From assembly GCF_036181745.1 (NCBI RefSeq), contig NZ_CP108080.1, forward strand, positions 3,873,501 to 3,937,500: a stretch of 64,000 nucleotides of DNA. Reading direction: 5' to 3'. Source of the stretch: Streptomyces sp. NBC_00259 (GTDB lineage Bacteria; Actinomycetota; Actinomycetes; Streptomycetales; Streptomycetaceae). Below the pieces are notes generated by a model, which saw nothing but the letters and a program-made list of their open reading frames with translations, did no database searches and was not told the DNA's origin. Position numbers and translations under genes: made by a program. Shown here one piece after another: positions 8,228 through 17,298 of this stretch (within the stretch, counting starts at the first letter, position 1; each line of letters begins with the position of its first letter).

Positions 8228-9094
8228 GTGACCTCAGCTACCGATCCTCTCCCGCTGCCCGCCACCGTCCGGCTGATCGCCACCGACCTCGACGGCACCC
8301 TGCTGCGCGACGACAAGTCCGTCTCCGAGCGCACCATCGCCGCCCTCGCCGCCGCGGAGGAGGCGGGGATCGAGGTCTTCTTCGTCACCGGTCGCCCGGC
8401 GCGCTGGATGGATGTCGTCAGCGACCACGTACACGGTCATGGGCTGGCGATCTGCGCCAACGGTGCGGCGGTGGTGGATCTCCACGCCGGCGGGGAGCTG
8501 CTGGAGGTCCGCCCGCTGGAGCGCGCCATCGCGCTCGATGTCGTCCAGCGGTTGCGTGACTCCGCACCCGGCACCTCGTTCGCGGTCGAGACGGCCACGG
8601 GTATCCACTACGAGCCCGAGTACCCCCCGTTCCACCTCGACCCGGCCGCCACGGTCGCCCCCGTCGAGAAGCTGCTCCACGAGGACGAGCCCGGTTCCGC
8701 CGCTCCGGTGCTCAAACTGCTCGCACGCCACGGGGAGCTGACGCCCGACGGCTTTCTCACCCTGGCCCGTACGGCCGCAGGGGACCTCGCCACCATCACC
8801 CGCTCCAGCCCGAGCGCGCTGCTGGAGGTGAGCGGTCCCGGGGTGTCCAAGGCGTCCACGCTCGCGCTGTGCTGTGCGGAGCGTGGGATCTCCTCGGACG
8901 AGGTCGTCGCGTTCGGGGACATGCCGAACGATGTCGAGATGCTGACCTGGGCGGGCACGTCGTTCGCGATGGGCAATGCCCACCCGGACGTCATAGCCGC
9001 CGCCTCCGGCCGGACCGTCGCGAACAACGAGGACGGCGTGGCGGTCGTCATCGAACGGATTCTGGCCGCGAGCGGAGCCCGGCCGCAGTCCTAG
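8228..9094 (+). CDS. HAD-superfamily hydrolase, Cof type
   Basis: A 288-residue phosphatase. DLDGTLLRDD (nucleophile D20, acid D22) is motif I; FFVTGRPARW is the motif II region; GDMPNDVEML (D231, D235) is motif IV, and the cap-2B insertion lies between, as in Cof-type sugar-phosphate phosphatases. GTG 8228 is chosen because GGGAG lies at 8214-8218, 9 bases upstream; a longer in-frame reading begins at 8135. The TAG stop lies inside the left end of the 208-bp inverted-repeat element, so the natural C-terminus may have been altered slightly. Confidence 0.88.
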   Translation: MTSATDPLPLPATVRLIATDLDGTLLRDDKSVSERTIAALAAAEEAGIEVFFVTGRPARWMDVVSDHVHGHGLAICANGAAVVDLHAGGELLEVRPLERAIALDVVQRLRDSAPGTSFAVETATGIHYEPEYPPFHLDPAATVAPVEKLLHEDEPGSAAPVLKLLARHGELTPDGFLTLARTAAGDLATITRSSPSALLEVSGPGVSKASTLALCCAERGISSDEVVAFGDMPNDVEMLTWAGTSFAMGNAHPDVIAAASGRTVANNEDGVAVVIERILAASGARPQS

Positions 9095-9298
9095 GCCATG
9101 TCTGACAAATCCCGCCTGACGCGCGACGCCCGGCACCCGCACTCGCTGCGTTGTCGGAGCCATCCAAGTACGTCCAGTACGAGGATGATCTCCCCCAGCC
9201 TTCGGCGGGGGCACCCCCACCGCCTTGCGATTGCACGCACCGGACGCCGCGCACCCCGCCCTGCGGGCGGACGGCGCCATTTGTCAGACGCGGCCTAG
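9091..9298. mobile_element. 208-bp element with 20-bp terminal inverted repeats
   Basis: The left end 9091-9110 (CTAGGCCATGTCTGACAAAT) and the inverted right end 9279-9298 match at 18 of 20 positions. No ORF in it has convincing coding character. Size and structure are those of a miniature inverted-repeat (MITE-like) or other short dispersed repeat. CTAG at both tips could be part of the repeat or a target duplication. The rest of the gap to 9398 shows no gene. Confidence 0.7.
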
Positions 9299-9398
9299 GC
9301 CGACCGCGGTCCTCGCCCGACCGTCTGCCGGACCGGCCGCGGGCGCAGCCGGCCCGCGAACCACCGGCAGAAGCCGTACGGCGGAGCCCGCCGTACGG

Positions 9399-10451
9399 CT
9401 ACAGCCAGACTCCCCGCTTCCGCAGCCAGGCCACCGGGTCCACCGCGGACCCGAAGTGGGGAGTGAGCCGCACTTCGAAGTGCAGGTGCGGCCCCGTCGA
9501 GTTGCCCGTGGTGCCGGCCTGTCCGACCCACTCACCGGTACGGACCCGGTCACCCTGGTCGACCGTGACCGCGGCGAGGTGCGCGTACTGCGTGTACCAG
9601 CCGTCGTTGTGCTGGACGACCACCTCCATGCCGAAGCCTCCGCCGCAGGAGACGGAGACCACCCGGCCCGCGCCGATCGCCCGCACCGCGCTGCCGATGC
9701 CGACGGCGAAGTCCTGCCCGGTGTGGCGGTGCGCCCAGCGTTGACCCGCGCTGTCGAATCCGGCCGACAGCGAGTAGTGCTCGACCGGCGTCACCCATGC
9801 CGACCCCTCCGGCAGTTCCGACTGCGGCAGCCGGACCGCGCCCGCGCACTGGCCGGCCGCCGCGCTGCGGTCCGCCTGCGCCTGCAGCGACCATCGCGCC
9901 GACTCCAGCTTGCTCTCGATGCCTCGTTTGATCTTCGCCAGCTCCGCCGTGCGCGCGTCCAGGCGGTACCAGGCCTCACGGGCCTTCTCCTCCGCCACCA
10001 CGGTCAGCTCCTCGGCCTCCTTGGCCCCGTCGAGAAGCCGGTCCATGGTGAGCTGGGCCTTCTCGAACAACCGCTGCCCGCGCAGCAGCTCGTCGGGGTC
10101 GTCGGCGAACATCAGCTCCATCGTGGGCGCCAGGTCGCCGCCGCTGCGGTACTGGGCCCGGGCCACGGAGCCGAGCTTGTCGTGCAGCTTCTTGAGCTCG
10201 CGCCGCCGGTCGGCCAGCTGCCACTGCAACTGGTCGACGCGGGCGCGCTCGGCGACGGACGCGCTCAGTCCCCGCTCGTACGAGGCACTGGCCTTGCCCA
10301 CCTCGTCGAGCAGCTGGGCCACCTCGACACTGACGCTCGGCCCGTCGCTTGCGGACGCGGGCGGCGCGGGGAGCAGGGCGATCGAGGACAGCAGCGCACA
10401 CAGCAATGGCGTGAAAAGCCTTCGGCGCCAGTCGCGTTGTTGGTGTCCCAT
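9399..10451 (-). CDS. secreted M23 metallopeptidase with coiled coil
   Basis: A 350-residue cell-wall hydrolase. A signal peptide (RRR then a hydrophobic stretch, cleavage near ASA-SD at 34-36) indicates export. Residues about 45-175 are heptad-rich coiled coil, as in NlpD/EnvC-type M23 proteins. The C-terminal LytM domain carries HRHTGQDFAVG and the HLHFEV motif (Zn ligands His, Asp, His). The cognate activity is endopeptidase cleavage of peptidoglycan cross-links. ATG 10451 is chosen as it directly precedes the signal peptide. Confidence 0.9.
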   Translation of the reverse strand: MGHQQRDWRRRLFTPLLCALLSSIALLPAPPASASDGPSVSVEVAQLLDEVGKASASYERGLSASVAERARVDQLQWQLADRRRELKKLHDKLGSVARAQYRSGGDLAPTMELMFADDPDELLRGQRLFEKAQLTMDRLLDGAKEAEELTVVAEEKAREAWYRLDARTAELAKIKRGIESKLESARWSLQAQADRSAAAGQCAGAVRLPQSELPEGSAWVTPVEHYSLSAGFDSAGQRWAHRHTGQDFAVGIGSAVRAIGAGRVVSVSCGGGFGMEVVVQHNDGWYTQYAHLAAVTVDQGDRVRTGEWVGQAGTTGNSTGPHLHFEVRLTPHFGSAVDPVAWLRKRGVWL

Positions 10452-10695
10452 GCTCGGATCGTCACATCGGATCCGGGGGGTTTGCCACATTTTGCCTGGT
10501 TCGTACGGCCAACCGGCCCAGCCGCGCGGAGCTCCCGACCGGCCTCCGCACCGGTTCCTGACGGGGTGTCGAGCCTGGTCCTGACGGGGCATCGGCCATC
10601 GGGCCGGGGTCCCGGTCGGTTCCCCGGCGATGACTCCGCCCCGCGGCCCCCACCGGGGAGTCCCACCGGGGACTCCGGCCGGGGACTCCGGGCCG

Positions 10696-12603
10696 TCAGA
10701 GCTCCGGCCGTTCCTCCGCGGAAGGGACGTCGGACGGCGCGGGCGGCGCCGCGGGTGCGGCCTGCGCCTGGAGCGGAGCCTGCCAGATCACCGTCGTACC
10801 GCCGCCGCCCTCGGCGATCCCCGGTGCGCACCAGCTCGACCCGCCGAGCGATTCGGCGCGTCGCTGGAGATTGCGGAGCCCACTGCGCCGTCCGCCCTCC
10901 GGGATGCCGACACCGTCGTCCGCGACCGACAGCCGCACCCCGTCCGCCGCCTCACGCTCGGCCCCGCCCTCCTCGTCACCCCTGCCGTCGAGCCGGAGCG
11001 TCGCGTCCACGACGACCTCGATACGGGAGGCGTCGGCGTGCCGGAAGGCGTTGGAGAGCGCCTCGCGCAGGGCGGCGATGAGGTTCTTCCCGGTGAGTTC
11101 ACCGACCACCGAGTCGACCGGTCCCAGAAAGCGGTGCGAGGGCTTGAAGCCGAGCGGCACGGCCGCCATGTTGATCTCCCGCAGGACCCGGGTGCGCAGC
11201 CCTGACGGGGCTTCGGCGGGTCCCTGCTGGAGCGCGAAGATGGCGGTGCGGATCTCCTGGATGGTGACGTCCAGTTCGTCGACCGCCTTGCCGACCCCTT
11301 CTTGGACCGCGGACGCGACCGACCTGCGCGAAGCGCTCTCCAGCATCATCCCGGTGGCGAACAGCCGCTGGATCACCAGATCGTGGAGGTCGCGGGCGAT
11401 CCGGTCCCGGTCCTCGTACACGGCGAGCCGCTCACGGTCCCGCTGGGCCTCGGCCATCATCAGCGCGAGCGCCGCCTGGGAGGCGAACTGGGTGGCGAGA
11501 GTCCGTTCGGCCTCGGTGAACTGCCGTGCCCCACGAGCCCGTGGCGTCACCAGCGCACCGAGCACCCGGCCCCCGCTCTGCAGGGGCAGCAGCATGCACG
11601 GACCGAACCGGCTCGCCAGCGTGGTGACCATGCGCGGATCGGTGGAAGCGTCGGAGACGAAGACCGCCTCACCCGCAAGCAGCGATCCGACGACCAGGCT
11701 CTCGGCCGGAACGATCACCCCGAGCGGTACGTCCGGCTCCGGGGACGAGACGGCGACGACCTCGAGCTCGCCGTCGTCGGCCGGCAGCAGCACGATCCCG
11801 GCGGCCGACTCGGCGAGGCGGCGGGCCTGTTCCGCGACGACGACGAGGGCGTCCTCCGCGTCACCGCCGGACAGCAGCGCGGTGGTGACGGCGACCGAGC
11901 CGTCGATCCAGCGTTCGCGCTGCCGCGCCGCTTCGTACAGTCGGGCGTTGCCGATCGCGATGCCCGCCTCGGTCGCGAGGACGCGGACCATGTGCAGGTC
12001 GTGGTCGTTGAACTCGGCCCCGCCGCGCTTCTCCGTGAGATACAGATTGCCGAAGATCTCACCCTGGACCTTGATCGGGACACCGAGGAAGGTCCGCATC
12101 GGCGGATGGCCGGGCGGGAACCCGCAGGAGCGCGGGTCCGACGTCAGGTCGGCGAGCCGCATCGAGGCGGGATCGTGGATCAGCGCGCCGAGCAGGCCCT
12201 TGCGCCCGTCGGGCCGGTGCCCGATCTCCTGGCTCACCGCGTCGCTCACGCCGTACGTCACGAAGTCCGACAGGCCCTCGCCCCCCTCGCTGACGACGCC
12301 GAGGGCGGCGTAGCGGGCGTCGGCGAGCTCTGCGGCCGTCTCGCAGATCCGGTCGAGGGTGGAGTGCAGCTCCAGGCCGGTGCCGACGGAGCGCATGGCT
12401 TCGAGCAGCTGCGGTAGGCGTGCGGTGAGTTCGGGGACAAGGCCCTGGATGCTCCGGGTCGCCTGGGTGGCGGCTTCGAGGTGATCCTTCGGATCCTCCG
12501 GATCTCTCGGCTCCGCGGGGTCCCTCCGGTCCTCCGGCTCTCTCGGCTCCGCAAGGTCTCTCGGGTCCACGGGGTCTCTCGGGTCGGGCGCTGCCATGCC
12601 CAC
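10696..12603 (-). CDS. two-GAF sensor histidine kinase (DevS/DosT-like)
   Basis: A 635-residue cytoplasmic kinase with no membrane segment. Residues 6-40 are an unusual acidic/Pro repeat (DPRDPVDPRDLAEPREPEDRRDP). GAF1 spans about 75-225 and GAF2 about 245-390. The HisKA_3 helix has the phospho-acceptor at H407 (RIARDLHDLVIQRLF), and the ATPase has N518 (LREALSNAFRHAD) and DDGVGIP 562-568. GAF1 contains GFPPGHPPMRTFLGVP (161-176), the segment that in mycobacterial DevS/DosT carries the proximal haem histidine, here H167. No response regulator gene is adjacent. It is followed by cydDC, suggesting oxygen or redox sensing (inference). Confidence 0.88.
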   Translation of the reverse strand: MGMAAPDPRDPVDPRDLAEPREPEDRRDPAEPRDPEDPKDHLEAATQATRSIQGLVPELTARLPQLLEAMRSVGTGLELHSTLDRICETAAELADARYAALGVVSEGGEGLSDFVTYGVSDAVSQEIGHRPDGRKGLLGALIHDPASMRLADLTSDPRSCGFPPGHPPMRTFLGVPIKVQGEIFGNLYLTEKRGGAEFNDHDLHMVRVLATEAGIAIGNARLYEAARQRERWIDGSVAVTTALLSGGDAEDALVVVAEQARRLAESAAGIVLLPADDGELEVVAVSSPEPDVPLGVIVPAESLVVGSLLAGEAVFVSDASTDPRMVTTLASRFGPCMLLPLQSGGRVLGALVTPRARGARQFTEAERTLATQFASQAALALMMAEAQRDRERLAVYEDRDRIARDLHDLVIQRLFATGMMLESASRRSVASAVQEGVGKAVDELDVTIQEIRTAIFALQQGPAEAPSGLRTRVLREINMAAVPLGFKPSHRFLGPVDSVVGELTGKNLIAALREALSNAFRHADASRIEVVVDATLRLDGRGDEEGGAEREAADGVRLSVADDGVGIPEGGRRSGLRNLQRRAESLGGSSWCAPGIAEGGGGTTVIWQAPLQAQAAPAAPPAPSDVPSAEERPEL

Positions 12604-12617
12604 GAGAGTAGTTAGTC

Positions 12618-15600
12618 CTATTTCACGTGGAAAGTCGGCTCTCTGAACCGCTCGCCGAGCAGATCACCGGCACGCTCGCGCTCCAGCATGCGGCGCAGAG
12701 GGCCGTCGGCCTCGGCGAGCTCCGCGTACGGTCCGCGCTGTACGGTCCGTCCCTCGTCCAGCACCAGCACCTCGTCGACAGCGTCGAGGCCCCGGAGCCG
12801 ATGGGTGATCAGCACCGTCGTCCGTCCCTCGGTCGCGACCAGCAGATCCGCGGTCAGGGCGTCCGCCGTGGCGAGGTCCAGATGCTCGGCCGGCTCGTCG
12901 AGAAGCAGTACGGGGAAGTCCGCGAGCAGCGCACGTGCCAGCGCGAGGCGCTGGCGTTGGCCCCCCGAGAGCCGGGCGCCGTGCTCGCCGACGAGGGTGT
13001 CGAGTCCGTCGGGGAGACCGTCGGCCCAGTCCAACAGCCGCGCGGCGGCGAGTGCCGCGCGCAGTTCGTCCTCGGAGGCGCCGGTACGGGCGAGCCGGAG
13101 GTTCTCGCGGATGGAGCTGTCGAAGAGATGGGCGTCCTGGGCGCAGAGTCCGACGAAACGGCGGACGGTGTCCCCGTCGAGCGCGGCCGCGTCCGTCCCG
13201 CCGATCGTGTACGTACCCGCCCGCCCGTCCAGGAAGCGCAGCAGCACCTGGGCCAGAGTGGTCTTGCCGGAGCCGGAGAGCCCGACGACGGCGATCCGCT
13301 GTCCGGCCGTGAGCGTCAGATCGAGGCCGCTGAGCGCGTCCCGCTCCTGGTCGGCGTGGCGCGCGGTGAGACCGCGGACCTCCAGCGGGAACGCGGACGC
13401 GGGCGCGGGAGCCGGCTCCAGGGGTTCGTGCACCGGCGCCGGGGCGTCGAGCACCTCGAAGACCCGCTCGGCGCTGCGCTTCACCCGCTGCCGGTACTGC
13501 ACGGCGAGCGGAAGCCCTGCGACGGCCTCGAACGCGGCGAGCGGGGTCAGCACCACGACGGCGAGTTCGACGCCTTCGATGCGGCCCGAGTGCACTGCGG
13601 CGACACCCGCGTACGCGGCGAAGGCGACGGTCAGGCCGCAGGCCACCGCGGACAGCCCACCACCGAGCGCGGTGGCGCTCGCGGCGCGCGAGGCGATCCG
13701 GGTGAGCGCGTGGTCGGCCTCCCGCACCGCGCTCATGCGGCGCTTGAGCGCTCCGGTGACCGTCAGCTCGGCCGTGCCCCTGAGCAGATCGACGACCCGG
13801 GTGGCCAGCACCCCGCGAGCGGGGGCGAGCCGGCGTTCGGCCCGCCGGGCGGACACCCCGCTGACCATCGGCACGGCCACGCCGGCTGCGAGCAGCCCGA
13901 TGGCCAGGACGGCACCCGCCTCGGGCAGCAGCCACGCCGTGAACCCGACCGAGGCGGTTCCGACGACGACCGCCACCCCCGCGGGCAGCAGCCAGCGCAG
14001 CCAGTAGTCCTGGAGCGCGTCGACATCGGCGACGAGCCGGGACAGCAGATCGCCGCTTCGGGTACGCCGCAGCCCGGCGGGAGCGATCCGCTCCAGCCGC
14101 CGGTACACGCTGACCCGGAGATCTCCGAGCATCCTCAGCACGGCGTCGTGCGACACGAGCCGCTCCGTGTACCGGAACACGGCCCGCCCGATCCCGAAAG
14201 CCCGCGTCGCCGTGACGGCCACCATCAGGTAGAGCACGGGCGGCTGCTCCGAGGCACGCGAAATGAGCCACCCGGACACCGCCATCAGCCCGACGGCCGA
14301 CCCGAGCGCCAGGCTTCCGAGCAGCAGCCCGGCCACGAGCCGCCCCCGCAACTCCCCGGCCAAGCCCCGCACCCGCGCCGGCGTCCCGCCGCGGGCCCCG
14401 CCGGACTCGTGCACGCGGGCGGGACCGTCCTCCCGGCCCGTGTCCTCCGGCGAGCCCGACGGCCGCGGAACACGGGAAGCGCCGGGAAATCCCTGGTCCA
14501 CCCCTTCGAGGACCGACCGGGCGAGGGAAACCTGGGGCACCGCATCGACGAAGGTCTCGGCGGGGCGCAGTTCGACCACCCGGTCCGCCAGCGACAGCAA
14601 CGCCGGCCGGTGGACGACCAGCAGCACCGTCCGCCCCCGCGCCAGCCTCCGCACCGCGTCCACGACGCCCGCCTCGGTCTCCCCGTCCAGCGCCGCTGTC
14701 GGCTCGTCGAGCAGCAGCAGCGGCCGGTCCGCCAGAAAGGCCCGGGCCAGAGCGAGGCGCTGGCGCTGACCGGCCGACAGGCCCGCGCCGTCCTCGCCGA
14801 GGACGGTCTCCACCCCCTGCGGCAGCCCGGCCACGAAGTCGTACGCCCCCGCGTCCCGCAGCGCGGCCATGACCGCCGCGTCATCCGCGCCGGGCCGTGC
14901 GAGCCGCACATTCTCCGCGACCGTTCCCGCGAAGAGATACGGCCGCTGAGGCACCCACGCGATCTTTCCGTGCCAGGCCCCACGGTCCACAGACGCCAGA
15001 TCGACCGGTGCCTCCCCCGCGCCGCCGACCCGGACCGTCCCCTCGTCCGGCTGTACGAACCCGAGCACCACATCCAGCAGAGTCGACTTCCCGACCCCGC
15101 TCGGTCCGACCAGCGCGACGATCTCGCCGTCCTCCACCACCAGCGACGCCGCGTCCAGCGAAGGAGCGGACCGCCCCTCGTGCCGTACGGTCACGGAGTC
15201 CAGCTCCAGCCGTACGCCCCTCGCACCGGGCACCGGACCCGTACCAGCCGCCGGGACCGGGGTCTCCAGCACCGCGAAGATCTCCTCCGCCGCCGAGAGA
15301 CCCTCCGCCGCCGCGTGATACTGCGCCCCGACCTGCCGCAGCGGCAGATACGCCTCGGGCGCGAGGATCAGCACCACAAGGCCGGTGTAAAGATCCAGGT
15401 CGCCGTGCACGAGCCGCATCCCGATGCCGACCGCCACCAGTGCCACCGACAGGGTCGACAGCAGTTCCAGCGCGAACGACGACAGGAACGCGATCCGCAG
15501 CGTCTTCAGCGTCGCCCGCCGGTACTCGGAGGTGATCGTCCGGATCGACTCGGCCTGCGCCTTGGCCCGTCCGAACACCTTCAGCGTCGGCAGCCCAGCG

Positions 15601-16220
15601 ACCACATCCAGGAAGTGCCCGGACAGCCGTGACAGCAGCTTCCACTGACGGTTCATCCCGGCTTCCGTGGCCCAGCCGATGAGCACCATGAAGATCGGAA
15701 TCAGCGGCAGGGTCACCACGATGACCGCCGCAGAGACCCAGTCCTCGGTGACGATCCGGGCGAGCACCGCGACCGGGACCACCACCGCGAGCCCCAACTG
15801 CGGCAGATAGCGGGAGAAGTAGTCGTCGAGTGCGTCCACCCCTCGGGTGGCGAGGGCCGCCAGCGAGCCGCTTCGCTGCCCACTCAGAAAGCCCGGCCCC
15901 AGCGCTGCGGCCCGCTCCAGCAACCGCATCCGCAGCTCGGACTTGACCGCCGCGCTCGCTCGGTGGGCGGCCAGCTCCGTCAGCCAGGCAACCAGTCCGC
16001 GCCCCGCCGCGACCGCCGCCAGCAGCACCAGCGGATCCCACAGTTCGGAGACGTCCAGCCCCTGCCGGAACGCTCCGACCACCACCTCGGCGATGAGCAT
16101 CGCCTGGGCGACGACCAGCGCCGCCCCGGCAAGGCCGAGAGCCACCACGGCCGCCATGAAGAGGCGGGTGGCCCGGGCGTACCGGAGCAGACGCGGGTCG
16201 ACGGGTTTCACGTGAAACAT
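12618..16220 (-). CDS. cydDC: fused CydDC ABC exporter
   Basis: A 1200-residue fusion of CydD and CydC, the heterodimeric ABC exporter of thiols needed for cytochrome bd assembly. Half one: six membrane helices (residues 15-290) then an ATPase with Walker A GPSGVGKST at 372-380 and LSAGQRQRLALARAF. Half two repeats the plan with a Walker A GLSGSGKTT near 983 and LSGGQRQRLALARA. A Pro/Gly/Glu-rich linker joins the halves near 560-620. Fusion is common in Streptomyces. It is the third gene after cydA and cydB, 52 bases downstream. The first five residues, MFHVK, are encoded by a parS site. Confidence 0.93.
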   Translation of the reverse strand: MFHVKPVDPRLLRYARATRLFMAAVVALGLAGAALVVAQAMLIAEVVVGAFRQGLDVSELWDPLVLLAAVAAGRGLVAWLTELAAHRASAAVKSELRMRLLERAAALGPGFLSGQRSGSLAALATRGVDALDDYFSRYLPQLGLAVVVPVAVLARIVTEDWVSAAVIVVTLPLIPIFMVLIGWATEAGMNRQWKLLSRLSGHFLDVVAGLPTLKVFGRAKAQAESIRTITSEYRRATLKTLRIAFLSSFALELLSTLSVALVAVGIGMRLVHGDLDLYTGLVVLILAPEAYLPLRQVGAQYHAAAEGLSAAEEIFAVLETPVPAAGTGPVPGARGVRLELDSVTVRHEGRSAPSLDAASLVVEDGEIVALVGPSGVGKSTLLDVVLGFVQPDEGTVRVGGAGEAPVDLASVDRGAWHGKIAWVPQRPYLFAGTVAENVRLARPGADDAAVMAALRDAGAYDFVAGLPQGVETVLGEDGAGLSAGQRQRLALARAFLADRPLLLLDEPTAALDGETEAGVVDAVRRLARGRTVLLVVHRPALLSLADRVVELRPAETFVDAVPQVSLARSVLEGVDQGFPGASRVPRPSGSPEDTGREDGPARVHESGGARGGTPARVRGLAGELRGRLVAGLLLGSLALGSAVGLMAVSGWLISRASEQPPVLYLMVAVTATRAFGIGRAVFRYTERLVSHDAVLRMLGDLRVSVYRRLERIAPAGLRRTRSGDLLSRLVADVDALQDYWLRWLLPAGVAVVVGTASVGFTAWLLPEAGAVLAIGLLAAGVAVPMVSGVSARRAERRLAPARGVLATRVVDLLRGTAELTVTGALKRRMSAVREADHALTRIASRAASATALGGGLSAVACGLTVAFAAYAGVAAVHSGRIEGVELAVVVLTPLAAFEAVAGLPLAVQYRQRVKRSAERVFEVLDAPAPVHEPLEPAPAPASAFPLEVRGLTARHADQERDALSGLDLTLTAGQRIAVVGLSGSGKTTLAQVLLRFLDGRAGTYTIGGTDAAALDGDTVRRFVGLCAQDAHLFDSSIRENLRLARTGASEDELRAALAAARLLDWADGLPDGLDTLVGEHGARLSGGQRQRLALARALLADFPVLLLDEPAEHLDLATADALTADLLVATEGRTTVLITHRLRGLDAVDEVLVLDEGRTVQRGPYAELAEADGPLRRMLERERAGDLLGERFREPTFHVK
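12620..12633. other. degenerate parS-like site
   Basis: ATTTCACGTGGAAA matches the parS 14-mer at 11 of 14 positions. It encodes the C-terminal FHVK of CydDC, mirroring the perfect site at the gene's start. ParB affinity would be expected to be weak. Confidence 0.35.
16205..16218. other. parS: parS centromere site
   Basis: Perfect GTTTCACGTGAAAC, the Streptomyces ParB binding sequence. It overlaps codons 1-5 of cydDC on the minus strand. The flanks do not extend the palindrome. Confidence 0.9.
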
Positions 16221-16272
16221 CCCTCACTCAGGGGGCCGGCGGGAGGCCGTGCGGCCCTACGGAACGCGGAAC

Positions 16273-17274
16273 TCAGTGCGGATCAGCGATGTGCTGTGTG
16301 CCGATCCGCTTCCGGAACACCCAGTAGGTCCAGCCCTGGTACAGCAGGACCACGGGCGTCGTGATCCCCGCGCACCACGTCATGATCTTCAGCGTGTATG
16401 GGCTGGACGAGGCGTTGGTCACCGTCAGGCTCCACTCCTCGTTGAGCGACGACGGCATGACGTTCGGGAAGAGCGTCAGGAACAGCATCGCCACGGCGGC
16501 CACGATCGTGAGGCCCGACAGTGCGAACGACCATCCTTCGCGCCCCGCCTGATTCGCACCGACCGCCCCGACCAGCGCGACCACGGCGATGATCATCGCG
16601 ACCAGGCTGATCCCGTCGCCCTTGTCGGCCTGCGTCCAGCTGAGAAAGCCCAGCGCCAGCACGGCCGTGATCAGGCCCAGCTTCCGCGCCAGCTTCCGGG
16701 CCCGCTCCCTGATGTCCCCGACGGTCTTCAGCGCGACGAACACCGTGCCATGGAAGGTGAACAGGGTCAGGGTCACCAGTCCGCCGAGAAGGGCGTACGG
16801 ATTCAGCAGGTCGCCGAAGGTGCCGACGTACTCCATGTCCTGATCGATCTTCACGCCGCGCACGATGTTCCCGAAGGCCACACCCCACAGCACCGCCGGC
16901 ACCAGCGAGGTCCAGAAGATCGCCTGCTCCCAGTTGCGCTGCCACCGCTCCTCCGGCCGCTTCGCCCGGTACTCGAAGGCGACTCCACGCACGATCAGAC
17001 AGACCAGGATCATCAGCAGCGGCAGATAGAAGCCGGAGAAGAGCGTGGCGTACCACTCCGGGAAGGCCGCGAACGTCGCACCGCCCGCCGTCAGCAGCCA
17101 CACCTCGTTCCCGTCCCAGACGGGACCGATGGTGTTGATGAGGACGCGCTTCTCGACCCGGTTCCGGGCGAGCAGCTTCGTCAGAATGCCGACCCCGAAG
17201 TCAAAGCCTTCGAGGAAGAAGTAGCCGGTCCAGAGAACGGCGATGAGTACGAACCAGACGTCGTGGAGTTCCAT
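16273..17274 (-). CDS. cydB: cytochrome bd oxidase subunit II
   Basis: A 333-residue integral membrane subunit of the quinol-oxidising bd terminal oxidase. MELHDVWFVLIAVLWTGYFFLEGFDFGVG and VLINTIGPVWDGNEVWL are the signature N-terminal CydB segments, followed by about seven further hydrophobic helices to the C-terminus. The start is 24 bases after the cydA stop, so they are co-transcribed. Length is normal. Confidence 0.96.
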   Translation of the reverse strand: MELHDVWFVLIAVLWTGYFFLEGFDFGVGILTKLLARNRVEKRVLINTIGPVWDGNEVWLLTAGGATFAAFPEWYATLFSGFYLPLLMILVCLIVRGVAFEYRAKRPEERWQRNWEQAIFWTSLVPAVLWGVAFGNIVRGVKIDQDMEYVGTFGDLLNPYALLGGLVTLTLFTFHGTVFVALKTVGDIRERARKLARKLGLITAVLALGFLSWTQADKGDGISLVAMIIAVVALVGAVGANQAGREGWSFALSGLTIVAAVAMLFLTLFPNVMPSSLNEEWSLTVTNASSSPYTLKIMTWCAGITTPVVLLYQGWTYWVFRKRIGTQHIADPH

Positions 17275-17298
17275 GCCTCAGCTCCCAGTCCTTCGGTC

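Noticed and set aside
9098..9744. Small ORFs across the inverted-repeat element and the M23 gene end
   Set aside because: Biased, unrecognisable translations; the interval is better explained as a repeat element plus antisense of the peptidase.
12627..15632. 1001-codon antisense frame under cydDC
   Set aside because: No domains; CydDC on the other strand is complete.
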